This document shows positions 42,323-50,925 of a stretch of DNA of 64,000 nucleotides, one piece after another. The stretch comes from CAADGY01 sp900696665 (GTDB lineage Bacteria; Acidobacteriota; Terriglobia; Bryobacterales; Bryobacteraceae), in contig JAPSFM010000007.1 of assembly GCA_035063885.1 (NCBI GenBank), forward strand, positions 37,964-101,963, written 5' to 3'. Made by a program: the position numbers and the translations under genes. A model generated the notes under the pieces. It worked only from the letters and a program-made list of their open reading frames with translations. It was not told the DNA's origin and searched no databases. The number at the start of each line of letters is the position of its first letter. Within the stretch, counting starts at the first letter, position 1.

Positions 42323-43471
42323 ATGATCTCCCCAGCACGGCAGGTAGCGTTTGATGTTCTACATCGTGTAGAAGACGGGGCATATGCCTCTGATCTTCTA
42401 CTCGACGCATCAATCGGGCTGGAAAGCCGGAATGCCGGGCTGGCGGTGGAGATCGTCTTCGGTACCCTACGGTTTCAGGCGCAACTGGACTATCTGATGG
42501 AGTACTACTCGCAGCGTAATACACTTCGTCTGGACCCGGAAGTCCGGATTGCCCTGCGCATGGGGATCTACCAGTTGCGATACCTGGAACGCATTCCCCG
42601 GCATGCCGCGGTAGGCGAAAGCGTGGAGTTGGTGAAGCGGGCGCGCAAGCGCTCCGCCGCCGGGCTGGTGAATGCCATCCTGCGAAAAGTTACAAGAGAC
42701 CCCGTGGTTTGGCCTGATCGAGCCATCCGGCTTTCCCATCCCGAGTGGCTTCTCACAGGCTGGGAACGCCAATTCGGCCGGGAGACTGCCGAACGGATTG
42801 CCGAAGCTTTCTTACGCCCGCCGGAAACATTCGTGCGGATCGGCGCGCATGCACCGGGCGGGCCAGAGTTGGAGCCGGCCGATATTCCCGGCGGTTACCG
42901 CGTAACCGGAACAACGCCTCCGGGGGCCCGGATTCAGGACATCGGCTCGCAATCCATTATCCCGCTGCTCGACCTGAAGCCGGGAATGAGGCTGTTGGAT
43001 CTGTGTGCCGCACCCGGCAACAAAACGGCGCAGGCGCTTGAGTCGGGTGTGCGGGTCATCGCCTCCGACATTCGCATCAGCCGGCTGCGGGCGCTCGACG
43101 GAATGGGTTGCGAGCGGCTGGTGCTGGATGCGGCACGGCCGCTCCCGTTCCGCGGCCGGTTTCCACGCATACTGGTGGATGCACCTTGCTCCGGCACGGG
43201 AACGCTTGGAAGAAACCCTGAAATCAAGTGGCGGCTCCGTCCGCGGCGGGTGGCGGAGCTTGGACGGCTACAGGCTTCCATCCTGCGGAATGCGCTTTCG
43301 GCGTTGGCTTCCGGCGGTGTGTTAGTGTACTCCACCTGTTCGCTCGAACGTGAGGAGAACGAGGCGGTTATCGAGGAAATACTGGGATCGTCACCGGTGC
43401 GTTTGCACCGCAGGATACCGGGTGTACAGCCGGGCGACGGCTTCTTTGCCGCTGTGATAACATCGAACTAG
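42323..43471 (+). CDS. rsmB: 16S rRNA (cytosine-967-C5)-methyltransferase
   Basis: About 382 residues from the ATG at 42323 (MISPARQVAFDVLHRVEDG), preceded by CGAGGAA; the 45 residues upstream in the frame do not fit the family. Residues 1-130 form a NusB-like RNA-binding domain. The SAM-binding motif LLDLCAAPGNKTAQA lies near residue 225. The two catalytic cysteines of m5C methyltransferases are present: DAPCSGTGTLGRNPEIKW (motif IV) and YSTCSLEREENE (motif VI). It heads the rsmB-rpe-bamD run. The usual partner fmt is not in the window. Confidence 0.93.
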   Translation: MISPARQVAFDVLHRVEDGAYASDLLLDASIGLESRNAGLAVEIVFGTLRFQAQLDYLMEYYSQRNTLRLDPEVRIALRMGIYQLRYLERIPRHAAVGESVELVKRARKRSAAGLVNAILRKVTRDPVVWPDRAIRLSHPEWLLTGWERQFGRETAERIAEAFLRPPETFVRIGAHAPGGPELEPADIPGGYRVTGTTPPGARIQDIGSQSIIPLLDLKPGMRLLDLCAAPGNKTAQALESGVRVIASDIRISRLRALDGMGCERLVLDAARPLPFRGRFPRILVDAPCSGTGTLGRNPEIKWRLRPRRVAELGRLQASILRNALSALASGGVLVYSTCSLEREENEAVIEEILGSSPVRLHRRIPGVQPGDGFFAAVITSN

Positions 43472-43478
43472 CCGCCAG

Positions 43479-44153
43479 ATGGTTGAAATCCTTCCTTCAA
43501 TTCTGTCTGCCGACTTCGCACGCCTGGGCGAGGAAATCGCAGCGGTGGAGCGAGCCGGGGCCAGAATGCTTCACGTGGACATCATGGACGGGCATTTCGT
43601 CCCCAATCTGACGCTGGGCCCCCCGGTTGTGAAATCTGTCCGGAGGGTCACCAAGCTGACGCTGGACCTACATCTAATGTTGATGGATCCGGACCGGTAC
43701 GCACCTGTTTTTATCGAAGCGGGGGCCGATCAGATTTCCGTGCATCAGGAGGTCTGCCTGCACCTCGACCGTACCTTGCGTATGATCCAGAGTGAGGGAG
43801 CACAAGCGGGCGTTGTACTGAATCCATCGACTCCCGTTTCCACGCTGGACGAAGTGCTGGATGTGGTGGATTATGTCCTGATCATGAGCGTGAACCCCGG
43901 CTTCGGGGGGCAGCAATTCATTCCCAATGCGCTGCGCAAAGTGCGGGCGCTCGAGCGGAAGCGTAGGGAACTCGGATTGCAATTTGCCATTGAGATCGAC
44001 GGTGGTATCAGCCTTGAGAACGTTGCTGATGCGGTGCGCGCCGGATGTGACTGGATTGTGGCCGGGTCGTCGATTTTTCACACTGACGATCCGGCGGACA
44101 CATTCGTCCGGATCGAGCAGGCGGCACGCGAAGCCACCTCGATAAAGGTGTAA
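43479..44153 (+). CDS. rpe: Ribulose-phosphate 3-epimerase
   Basis: Interconverts ribulose-5-phosphate and xylulose-5-phosphate in the pentose phosphate pathway. The 224-residue TIM barrel has all family signatures: ILPSILSADFARLGEEI, LHVDIMDGHFVPNLTLGPP, LHLMLMDPD, the MSVNPGFGGQQFIP loop near residue 140, and EIDGGIS near residue 172. Metal ligands His33, Asp35, His66 and Asp173 can be placed from these motifs. It lies 7 bp after rsmB. Confidence 0.97.
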   Translation: MVEILPSILSADFARLGEEIAAVERAGARMLHVDIMDGHFVPNLTLGPPVVKSVRRVTKLTLDLHLMLMDPDRYAPVFIEAGADQISVHQEVCLHLDRTLRMIQSEGAQAGVVLNPSTPVSTLDEVLDVVDYVLIMSVNPGFGGQQFIPNALRKVRALERKRRELGLQFAIEIDGGISLENVADAVRAGCDWIVAGSSIFHTDDPADTFVRIEQAAREATSIKV

Positions 44154-44173
44154 CAATGAGGAGCAGTAGCAAT

Positions 44174-45292
44174 ATGAATCGAATTCGAACTGTGCTGGTG
44201 TTGTTTGCGGTAGCCGGCTTGTTGAGCTCGTGCGGTTTTCGCCGTCACAAGTACGACAATCCGATTACGAAAGACACGGAGCAGCCGGACAAGATCCTGT
44301 ACGACAAAGCGATCGGAGACATCGAAAGAAGCCGCTTTGACATCGCGCGCCTCACTTTGAATACGTTGATCAGCACGTATGACACGAGTGAGTACCTGGC
44401 GAAGGCGAAGCTGGCAATTGCCGATAGTTGGTTTCGCGAAGGCGGATCTCACGCGCTGGCGCAGGCCGAAGCCGAGTACAAGGACTTCATCCTTTTCTAC
44501 CCGACGCTTGAAGAATCGGCCGAAGCCCAGGAGAAGGTCTGCATGATCCATTTCAAACAGATGGAGAAGCCGGATCGCGACAACACGCACGCCATGCGGG
44601 CCGAGGAAGAGTGCCGGCAGTTGCTGGTTCAGTTTCCCAACAGCAAGTTCGCTCCCCGGGCGCAACAGCGGCTTCGTCAGATTCAGGAAGTTCTGGCAGA
44701 GGCCGAATATCGCGTCGGAACCTTCTACCACGCGAAAGGCAGCAACCCCGCGGCGGCGAACCGGCTGGAGGGCGTAGTCAGCCACTATCCGCTTTACAGC
44801 CGGGCGGACGAGGCGCTGTGGCAGCTCGGCGATGCCTATGCCAAAATGGGGCCGCGCTTCCGCGAAAAGACCGGCGAGGCGTATGCACGGATAGTGAAAG
44901 ACTATCCTCTAAGCCCGCTGGCGGATCAGGCCCGCGCACGGCTGGAGCAGTTGGAGCTCCCGATTCCGGAAGCCGATCCGGTGGCATACGCACGGATGAA
45001 ATATGAACTGGAGAACCGGGACGAACCGGGGCTGATGAGCCACTTCTGGGGCATATTCCGGAAGAGCCCGGACGTAAGCGCCGCGGCGAAATCGGGCAGC
45101 CCCGCGATGACTTCTCTCCGGCCGAGTATTCCGGCTAGCGTACCGCTGCCCGGCGCCGGGCCCGGAACGGGAGTGCAGGCCGACGTGACCGTGTCGACCG
45201 TCGAAGGAACCTCCGCCCTCGATACGCAGCCGGATGCCCGTCAAGGAACTTCGGCGCCGAAAGAGCCGGCACCACCCGCACCCGTGAAATGA
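44174..45292 (+). CDS. bamD: Outer-membrane assembly lipoprotein BamD-like
   Basis: About 372 residues from the ATG at 44174, which has AGGAG 11 bp upstream; an ATG at 44156 is possible. A lipobox (LLSSC) marks a lipoprotein. The body matches BamD/YfiO TPR repeats (KILYDKAIGDIERSRFDIAR, AKLAIADSWFREGGSHALAQ, ADEALWQLGDAYAKMG). It is the essential partner of BamA in inserting outer-membrane barrels, relevant here given the large receptors. It is longer than E. coli BamD (245), with a Pro/Ala-rich tail after residue 300. The stop overlaps the start of the receiver gene. Confidence 0.88.
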   Translation: MNRIRTVLVLFAVAGLLSSCGFRRHKYDNPITKDTEQPDKILYDKAIGDIERSRFDIARLTLNTLISTYDTSEYLAKAKLAIADSWFREGGSHALAQAEAEYKDFILFYPTLEESAEAQEKVCMIHFKQMEKPDRDNTHAMRAEEECRQLLVQFPNSKFAPRAQQRLRQIQEVLAEAEYRVGTFYHAKGSNPAAANRLEGVVSHYPLYSRADEALWQLGDAYAKMGPRFREKTGEAYARIVKDYPLSPLADQARARLEQLELPIPEADPVAYARMKYELENRDEPGLMSHFWGIFRKSPDVSAAAKSGSPAMTSLRPSIPASVPLPGAGPGTGVQADVTVSTVEGTSALDTQPDARQGTSAPKEPAPPAPVK

Positions 45293-45948
45293 AGCGCGTT
45301 CTGCTCGCTGACGACAGCCCACACGCACAGCGTATGGGGGAGCGCATTCTTCGAGAAGAGGGCTACGAGGTCGTCAGCGTGACAGATGGGGCTACGGCGC
45401 TGGTCAGGCTCACGGACGTCGAGCCTGACCTGGTGATTGCCGACGCCGCGCTTCCGGGACAATCCGGGTTGGACATCTGCCGGCACATTAAGGGAAATCC
45501 GCGGTACCGGTACACCCGGGTGGTGCTTACCGCCGGCGCGCTAGAGCCGCTGGATGAAGCGGAAGCGAGGCTCGCCGGCAGCGATGCCATCCTCAGAAAG
45601 CCGTTCGAGGCTTCGGTAATGACGGAGACGGTCGGCACGTTGATCGAGGCATCCCGTTTCGCCAGAGAACTGTTGGAGAGAGAAGGCGAGAGTGTAGCGC
45701 GTCCGGAAGCAGCGGCTGGCGAAACAACCATGGCGGCGGCGCCCGCTGTGGTGGCGCCTGTCCGCGAAAGCGCGCCCGCCGCATGCGAGAAGAATGGGGC
45801 GGACAGTGCACCCGAGGCAGAGATGGTTCGCGCCGCGGTCACGCTGGCCCTGGATGCCGCCTTCCCCGCGCTAGCCGACGAGATCACGCGCAGAGTGTTG
45901 GAATCGATGAAGCCGCAGAAACGGGATTATGCCAGAAAACAGCTTTGA
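45289..45948 (+). CDS. Receiver-domain response regulator with Ala-rich C-terminus
   Basis: A 219-residue protein. The CheY-like receiver (residues 1-120) is intact: acidic pair Asp8-Asp9, phospho-acceptor Asp52 (LVIADAALPG), and Lys in LRKPFE. No DNA-binding output domain follows. Residues 125-180 are Ala/Glu-rich and disordered-looking, and residues 180-219 form a hydrophobic helix pair (MVRAAVTLALDAAFPALADE) that could mediate dimerisation. It is coupled to bamD (ATGA) and overlaps yajQ by 20 bp in another frame. No histidine kinase is nearby. Confidence 0.88.
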   Translation: MKRVLLADDSPHAQRMGERILREEGYEVVSVTDGATALVRLTDVEPDLVIADAALPGQSGLDICRHIKGNPRYRYTRVVLTAGALEPLDEAEARLAGSDAILRKPFEASVMTETVGTLIEASRFARELLEREGESVARPEAAAGETTMAAAPAVVAPVRESAPAACEKNGADSAPEAEMVRAAVTLALDAAFPALADEITRRVLESMKPQKRDYARKQL

Positions 45949-46429
45949 CATCGTATCTCAGGTTGAAATGCCGGAAGTGAATAACGCCATCCAACAGGCG
46001 CTGAAGGAAATTCAAACCCGATTTGACCTCAAGAACTCAAAATCCTCCATTGAGCTGAACGAAAAGGAGAAAAAGATCACGCTGGCAAGCCAGGACGAGT
46101 ACAAGCTGAAATCGGTATCGGAGATTTTCGAGCAGAAACTGGTGAAGCGCAAGGTGCCGCTGAAAGCGCTAACCTACGGGACGGTCACGCCCGCCGCCGG
46201 ATCGTCCGTCCGCCAGGAGATCACACTTCAGCAGGGTATTCCGACCGGGAAGGCCCGCGAGATCGTCAAGACGATCAAAGACAGCAAGAAGAAGGTGCAG
46301 GCGTCGATACAGGGCGACCTGGTGCGCGTTTCAGGGAAAGATCGCGACACGCTTCAGGACGTGATCCGCCTGCTGCGCGACACCGACTTTGGAATCGACA
46401 TGCAGTTCACCAATTACCGGTCGAACTGA
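45929..46429 (+). CDS. yajQ: YajQ-family nucleotide-binding protein
   Basis: A 166-residue UPF0234/YajQ protein with near-canonical sequence: the start SFDIVSQVEMPEVNNAIQQA, TRFDLKNSK, KALTYGTVTPA, GIPTGKAREIVKTIKDSKKK and the ending DFGIDMQFTNYRSN. Members bind nucleotides and RNA, and the Xanthomonas homologue binds cyclic di-GMP. Its overlap with a receiver-domain gene suggests shared control, but that is inference. The hydrolase gene starts 3 bp after its stop. Confidence 0.96.
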   Translation: MPENSFDIVSQVEMPEVNNAIQQALKEIQTRFDLKNSKSSIELNEKEKKITLASQDEYKLKSVSEIFEQKLVKRKVPLKALTYGTVTPAAGSSVRQEITLQQGIPTGKAREIVKTIKDSKKKVQASIQGDLVRVSGKDRDTLQDVIRLLRDTDFGIDMQFTNYRSN

Positions 46430-46431
46430 TC

Positions 46432-47058
46432 ATGGCGCGGCGCATCGAATCCCTGATGCTCCCAGGGCCGGTGGGACGTCTTGAAGCGCGTCTGGAAGAG
46501 CCTGACGATGAGGAGCCGGTAGAAGCCTGCCTGGTGTGCCATCCGCATCCGCGTCACGGCGGAACCATGCATAACAAAGTTGTGCACCGCCTGGCGCGGG
46601 GTTTGCGCCGGTCCGGGTCCGTGGTGCTGCGGTTCAACTACCGGGGAGTAAATCTCAGTGAAGGCGAGTATGGGCACGGCAAAGGCGAACTCGAAGACGC
46701 GCGCGTTGCCCTGAAGTGGCTGCGGGAACGATATCCGTATCTGCCGTTTTCCCTTGCCGGATTCTCGTTCGGCTCGCGTATTATTTTACGGCTCGGCTGT
46801 TCGGTCCAAACGCCACTTCGGCTGATCGCGGTTGGTTTTCCAGCAGGCTACCGGGAAAAAATCGATCTTGCGCATTGTACGCTGCGAAAGATTTTCATCC
46901 AAAGCACAAATGACGAATTTGGCTCAAAGAACGATCTCGAGCCGTTTGTCAGCAGCCTGCCGGAACCGAAGGAACTCTATTGGGTACAAGCCGAGAACCA
47001 TTTTTTCCGGGGCGCGCTGGACCAATTCGAAGAAACTGTGTTCGGACTGAAGAAATGA
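46432..47058 (+). CDS. Alpha/beta hydrolase (COG2945 type)
   Basis: A 208-residue single-domain hydrolase. Motifs are CHPHPRHGGTMHNKVVHRLA near residue 37, FNYRGVNLSEGEYGHGKGE near residue 67, and the nucleophile elbow GFSFGSR near residue 108 (Ser in GxSxG). The late His in QAENHFFRG closes the catalytic triad, and an Asp/Glu in FIQSTNDEFG is the likely acid. It has no signal peptide. The substrate is unknown. It is the last gene of the rsmB run and converges with the pseudo-receiver gene, 7 bp apart. Confidence 0.92.
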   Translation: MARRIESLMLPGPVGRLEARLEEPDDEEPVEACLVCHPHPRHGGTMHNKVVHRLARGLRRSGSVVLRFNYRGVNLSEGEYGHGKGELEDARVALKWLRERYPYLPFSLAGFSFGSRIILRLGCSVQTPLRLIAVGFPAGYREKIDLAHCTLRKIFIQSTNDEFGSKNDLEPFVSSLPEPKELYWVQAENHFFRGALDQFEETVFGLKK

Positions 47059-47064
47059 GGAGCT

Positions 47065-47493
47065 TCAGTTATTGGCTTGCCGCATTTGGCGCGCGATGAT
47101 GCGCAAAGCACGGCCACTGATCAGGTCGGCAATTTTGGTGAATAATCCCGGAACATCCTCGGGCGCCACCAGCAGATAGGGTTCTTCCGTCTCGGGAGAA
47201 GCGAACTCTGTACAGATCAGAGCCGTTGCAGGCTTATATTCCATCATCCGGGCGTGCGCCAGCACCTTAAGGCCCGCATACGGGGACTCCATCTGCATTT
47301 CACTCAGAACCAGTTCGTATTCATCCCGATCCAACATACTAAATGCTTCAGCCGCCGACGCTGCCGAGTCAACCCGATAACCACCGGCCTCCAAAACTGT
47401 CTGAAGGGTTAATCTGGAAGCCGGATCGTCGTCCACCAACAGGACTCTGGCCAACTCCGAGCCACGCAACCGCGGCCGAACACCCTTGATCAT
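47065..47493 (-). CDS. Degenerate receiver-domain protein (phospho-site Asp to Glu)
   Basis: About 142 residues from the ATG at 47493 (MIKGVRPRLRG); an in-frame ATG at 47556 would add 21 residues. The CheY-like fold is clear (ARVLLVDDDPASRLTLQTVLEAGGY), and the acidic triad Asp21-Asp22-Asp23 is present. At the phosphorylation site, however, the residue is Glu65 (ELVLSEMQM) rather than Asp, and the late Lys of the KP motif is missing (LLVAPEDV). The protein is therefore predicted not to be phosphorylated and may mimic the active state. No output domain is present. It lies 109 bp downstream of purB on the same strand. Confidence 0.85.
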   Translation of the reverse strand: MIKGVRPRLRGSELARVLLVDDDPASRLTLQTVLEAGGYRVDSAASAAEAFSMLDRDEYELVLSEMQMESPYAGLKVLAHARMMEYKPATALICTEFASPETEEPYLLVAPEDVPGLFTKIADLISGRALRIIARQMRQANN

Positions 47494-47601
47494 GTACCGT
47501 GTGCCCTTTCTTCCAGTAACTGCTGCTAAGTGATAGTTTACCCGAAGAATCGGCAATTCGATCCAGATATTTCAGAGATCCGGATTCCGAAAAGAGCGGT
47601 C

Positions 47602-48930
47602 CTATTCTACTGAGGTAGTAGTAATAGAAAATACCCGCTCATAGATCTTTTCTACGTTTCGTAATTGCCGGTCAAGGGAGAAGGTCTGTTCAAGTTGTTC
47701 AGAAGACAGAACATTGCGAATGGCGGGATCGGCTTCGATAGCGGCGCGAAAATCCGATTCCTGTTCCCAGGACTGCATGGCGTGGGTCTGAACGATGCGA
47801 TAAGCCTGCTCGCGCAACATTCCGGCCGCGGCGAGATCGAGCAAAAGCTGACCGGAGAAGACCAGCCCCCGGCTGGCTTCAAGGTTCCTCTTCATACGTT
47901 CCGGATAGACGCGCATGCCCCGTACCAGCCAGGTTGTCTTGGCGAGCAGATAGTCGGTGAGAATCGTGGAATCCGGCAGAATGACGCGCTCCACCGAGGA
48001 ATGAGAGATGTCGCGTTCATGCCAAAGGGCAATGTTTTCAAACGCCGCCTGGACGTTAGCACGAACTACCCGTGCCAATCCGCAAATTTGCTCGCAGGTG
48101 ACGGGATTGCGCTTGTGTGGCATGGCGGAACTGCCTTTTTGCCCACTCGAAAAAGGTTCCTCCACTTCCCGGACCTCGGTCCGCTGAAGATGCCTAACTT
48201 CGAGCGCAATCTTTTCCATCGCCGCCGCGATCAGGGCGAGTACCGAGAGGAAATGCGCATGGCGGTCGCGGGAAATCACCTGAGACGCGATGGGTGCGGG
48301 CTCCAGGCCCAGACGCCGGCAAATTCGCTCCTCCGCTTCCGGGCCAATATGGGCGAACGTCCCCACCGCACCAGAAATCTTTCCGGCACGCAAATCCTCC
48401 GCCGCGCCGGCAAACCGGGACCGGTTCCTTCGCATCTCGTCGTACCAGAGAGCCAGTTTTAGGCCAAACGTCACCGGTTCGGCATGGACACCGTGGGTGC
48501 GTCCGATCTGGACAGTGTTCCGGAATTCGAAGGCGCGCTCGCGAAGCACCTCCATCAGTTCATCGATCCCGCGGAGGAGGATTGCGGAAGCCTGTTGCAG
48601 TTGAAGAGCTTGCGCCGTGTCTACTACGTCATTAGAAGTTAATCCATAATGCAACCAACGGGATGCCTCAGCGTGTCCCGCATTCGCCATCGATTCAGCT
48701 ACTGCTGTAGTAAATGCAATGACGTCGTGCTTGACCTCCCGCTCGATCTCAAGGATTCGCTCCGGCCGGCAACTGGCATGCTGGCGCAGAAGTGCTGCGG
48801 CTTGCGTTGGCACTTCGCCCAACTCACCCAGCGCTTCGGATGAGGCCAGTTCTACCTCCAGCCACTGCCGGTACTTATTCTCATCACTCCAGACGTGGCC
48901 CATCTCGGGCCTGGTGTATCGCGGAATCAT
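47602..48930 (-). CDS. purB: Adenylosuccinate lyase
   Basis: Catalyses two steps of purine synthesis: cleavage of SAICAR and of adenylosuccinate. The 442-residue length fits the short bacterial class. Motifs are MIPRYTRPEMGHVWSDENKY at the N-terminus, HYGLTSNDVVDTAQ near residue 92, RTHGVHAEPVTFG near residue 143 (catalytic His region), and the fumarase-superfamily signature SSAMPHKRNPVTCEQI near residue 266. A downstream block HERDISHSSVERV follows. Its start is 13 bp downstream of the WalJ-like gene stop. Confidence 0.96.
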   Translation of the reverse strand: MIPRYTRPEMGHVWSDENKYRQWLEVELASSEALGELGEVPTQAAALLRQHASCRPERILEIEREVKHDVIAFTTAVAESMANAGHAEASRWLHYGLTSNDVVDTAQALQLQQASAILLRGIDELMEVLRERAFEFRNTVQIGRTHGVHAEPVTFGLKLALWYDEMRRNRSRFAGAAEDLRAGKISGAVGTFAHIGPEAEERICRRLGLEPAPIASQVISRDRHAHFLSVLALIAAAMEKIALEVRHLQRTEVREVEEPFSSGQKGSSAMPHKRNPVTCEQICGLARVVRANVQAAFENIALWHERDISHSSVERVILPDSTILTDYLLAKTTWLVRGMRVYPERMKRNLEASRGLVFSGQLLLDLAAAGMLREQAYRIVQTHAMQSWEQESDFRAAIEADPAIRNVLSSEQLEQTFSLDRQLRNVEKIYERVFSITTTSVE

Positions 48931-48943
48931 GTCTTAAATTGTT

Positions 48944-49738
48944 TCAAAACTGGAGAACTTCGGACGCGGCGCCCGGCGCGGCTATCACCAGCCGCGAGTT
49001 CAGGGAGCGGCGCCGCAGGGCTTGTGTGGCGACCAGGTGAACCAGATCGGGGTAGTTATTATGCTCGCTCAGGTGCCCCAGCACCAGCGTGCCGGTCGTG
49101 GCGTCAAGATCCATGCAAATGAAATCCGCCACGGCATCGTTCGACAGATGCCCTTTACGCCCCATCACGCGCTGTTTAACGAACCAGGGATAGGGGCCGA
49201 CTTTGAGCATTTCAACGTCGTGGTTGGATTCGAGGATGACGACATCACTTCCGCGGAGATGGAACTTAATAGAATCCGGGATGTAGCCCAAATCCGTCAC
49301 AAGTCCCACTTTGACACCGGCGGCCTGAAAACAAAATCCCACCGGATCTGCCGCATCGTGGGGGACGGTGAAGCTCTCGATTTCGATGTCGCCGATATGG
49401 AAACGGGAGCCGGCCTGAAAGGTTTCGAGCTTTGGCTCGTGCTGCTCCCAGTCGATGCACGGCGCCGTCAGGCGAGTCATGTAGACGGGTACACCCAGGG
49501 CCTTGGCCACGCGCGCCAGGCCGCAAACATGGTCGCTGTGCTCGTGAGTAACAACGATGGCATCGATCTGTCCGGGATCTTCCCCGATGGCCCCAAGCCG
49601 CTTGAACAGTTCTTTCCGGCTCAGGCCGGCATCCACGAGGATTCTTGTTTCGCCAGTGCCGATGAAGGTGGCATTTCCCGAACTGCTGCTCGCCAGTACA
49701 CAGATTTTAACGATTCCGGCCTCCGCGTGAAAACTCAC
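48944..49738 (-). CDS. MBL-fold metallo-hydrolase (WalJ/YycJ-like)
   Basis: About 264 residues from a GTG at 49738; an ATG at 49768 adds ten residues but overlaps the divergent gene. Hallmarks of the YycJ/WalJ group are LASSSSGNATFI, the metal motif THEHSDHVCGLARVAK (HxHxDH), FTVPHDAADPVGF, and LESNHDVEML. The family is linked to DNA double-strand exonuclease activity and cell-wall coordination. It is upstream of purB on the same strand. The exact start is uncertain, since no Shine-Dalgarno is visible. Confidence 0.9.
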   Translation of the reverse strand: MSFHAEAGIVKICVLASSSSGNATFIGTGETRILVDAGLSRKELFKRLGAIGEDPGQIDAIVVTHEHSDHVCGLARVAKALGVPVYMTRLTAPCIDWEQHEPKLETFQAGSRFHIGDIEIESFTVPHDAADPVGFCFQAAGVKVGLVTDLGYIPDSIKFHLRGSDVVILESNHDVEMLKVGPYPWFVKQRVMGRKGHLSNDAVADFICMDLDATTGTLVLGHLSEHNNYPDLVHLVATQALRRRSLNSRLVIAAPGAASEVLQF

Positions 49739-49779
49739 TTGTAACACATCGGCCCGCGGCAATGCCATTCAGGAGTACA

Positions 49780-50916
49780 ATGCCATCCATGCGTCCGCTG
49801 GACAGCGGTTCGAAGGGGCGTCTGGAATCGCTCGATGTATTCCGTGGCGCCACCATCGCCGCCATGATTCTTGTGAACAATCCCGGTTCTTTCCAGACTG
49901 CTTACGCGCCGCTGCTGCACGCCCAATGGAACGGGTGGACCTTTACGGATGTGATTTTTCCATCCTTCTTGTGGATCGCCGGAGTCGCCATGACGCTATC
50001 GTTCCGCAAGCGCATGGAGCGCGGGGAAGATCGGGCCGCGCTTGTGCGCCACGCGTTGCGGCGGGCGGCCATCATTTTTGCGCTGGGCCTGTTTCTGAAT
50101 GCATTTCCACACTTTCAGCTTGCAACGCTGCGCATCCCGGGCGTGCTGCAAAGAATTGCGGTTTGCTATCTGGCGGCTGCAGCGATTGTTCTCTACACCA
50201 GCGTCCGCGCTCAACTGGCGATCCTTGTTTCGCTGCTGGCGGGCTATTGGATTCTGATGAAGTCCGTGCCAGTGCCGGGATACGGAGCGGGGGTCCTCGA
50301 ACCGCTAGGAAATCTGGCGCAGTGGATCGACAGCCGTGTGCTGGCCGGCCATATGTGGTCACACACCAAGACTTGGGACCCCGAAGGAATCCTGAGTACG
50401 CTGCCTTCCATCGCCACCGTGCTATTCGGCGTCTTCGCCGGGCATGCGCTGCGCCGGACGGGCGGCAGCACCCGTACCCTGCTGGTGCTGGCCGGGTCAG
50501 GCCTCCTGCTGGTGTTCTCCGGCGAGCTGATGAGCCTGTGGTTCCCAATCAACAAGAACCTCTGGAGCCCGTCGTTTGCGGTCCTGATGGCAGGTATTGC
50601 AACGCTGGTTTTCACCGCTTGCTACTGGCTGGTAGACGTCAAGAGGATTCGCGCATGGGCCAGGCCGTTCGCCATTTACGGAATGAATGCGATCGCCATT
50701 TATGTGCTGGCGGGTGTCCTGGCTGATACGCTGAACATTCTCAAAGTGCCGGCCACGGGCGAAACGATTTCTTTGTGGAATTGGATTTACACAAGGATGT
50801 TCGTGCCGCTGGCGAACCCGTTCAATGCATCGTTGTTGTTCGCACTGACATTCGTACTGCTGCTTTACGCCGTGGCGTACTTCCTGTACCGCCGGGGCTG
50901 GTTCATCAAAGTATAG
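49780..50916 (+). CDS. HGSNAT-like membrane acyltransferase (DUF1624/DUF5009 type)
   Basis: About 378 residues from the ATG at 49780, which has AGGAG just upstream. It is a multi-pass membrane protein with about ten hydrophobic helices. The opening RLESLDVFRGATIAAMILVN and WTFTDVIFPSFLWIAGVAMTL are typical of bacterial heparan-alpha-glucosaminide N-acetyltransferase-like proteins, and the FGVFAGHALRR and YGMNAIAIYVLAG segments agree. It is predicted to acylate a sugar at the cytoplasmic membrane using acetyl-CoA. The gamma-glutamyltransferase gene starts 9 bp later. Confidence 0.88.
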   Translation: MPSMRPLDSGSKGRLESLDVFRGATIAAMILVNNPGSFQTAYAPLLHAQWNGWTFTDVIFPSFLWIAGVAMTLSFRKRMERGEDRAALVRHALRRAAIIFALGLFLNAFPHFQLATLRIPGVLQRIAVCYLAAAAIVLYTSVRAQLAILVSLLAGYWILMKSVPVPGYGAGVLEPLGNLAQWIDSRVLAGHMWSHTKTWDPEGILSTLPSIATVLFGVFAGHALRRTGGSTRTLLVLAGSGLLLVFSGELMSLWFPINKNLWSPSFAVLMAGIATLVFTACYWLVDVKRIRAWARPFAIYGMNAIAIYVLAGVLADTLNILKVPATGETISLWNWIYTRMFVPLANPFNASLLFALTFVLLLYAVAYFLYRRGWFIKV

Positions 50917-50925
50917 GAGGTCCGC

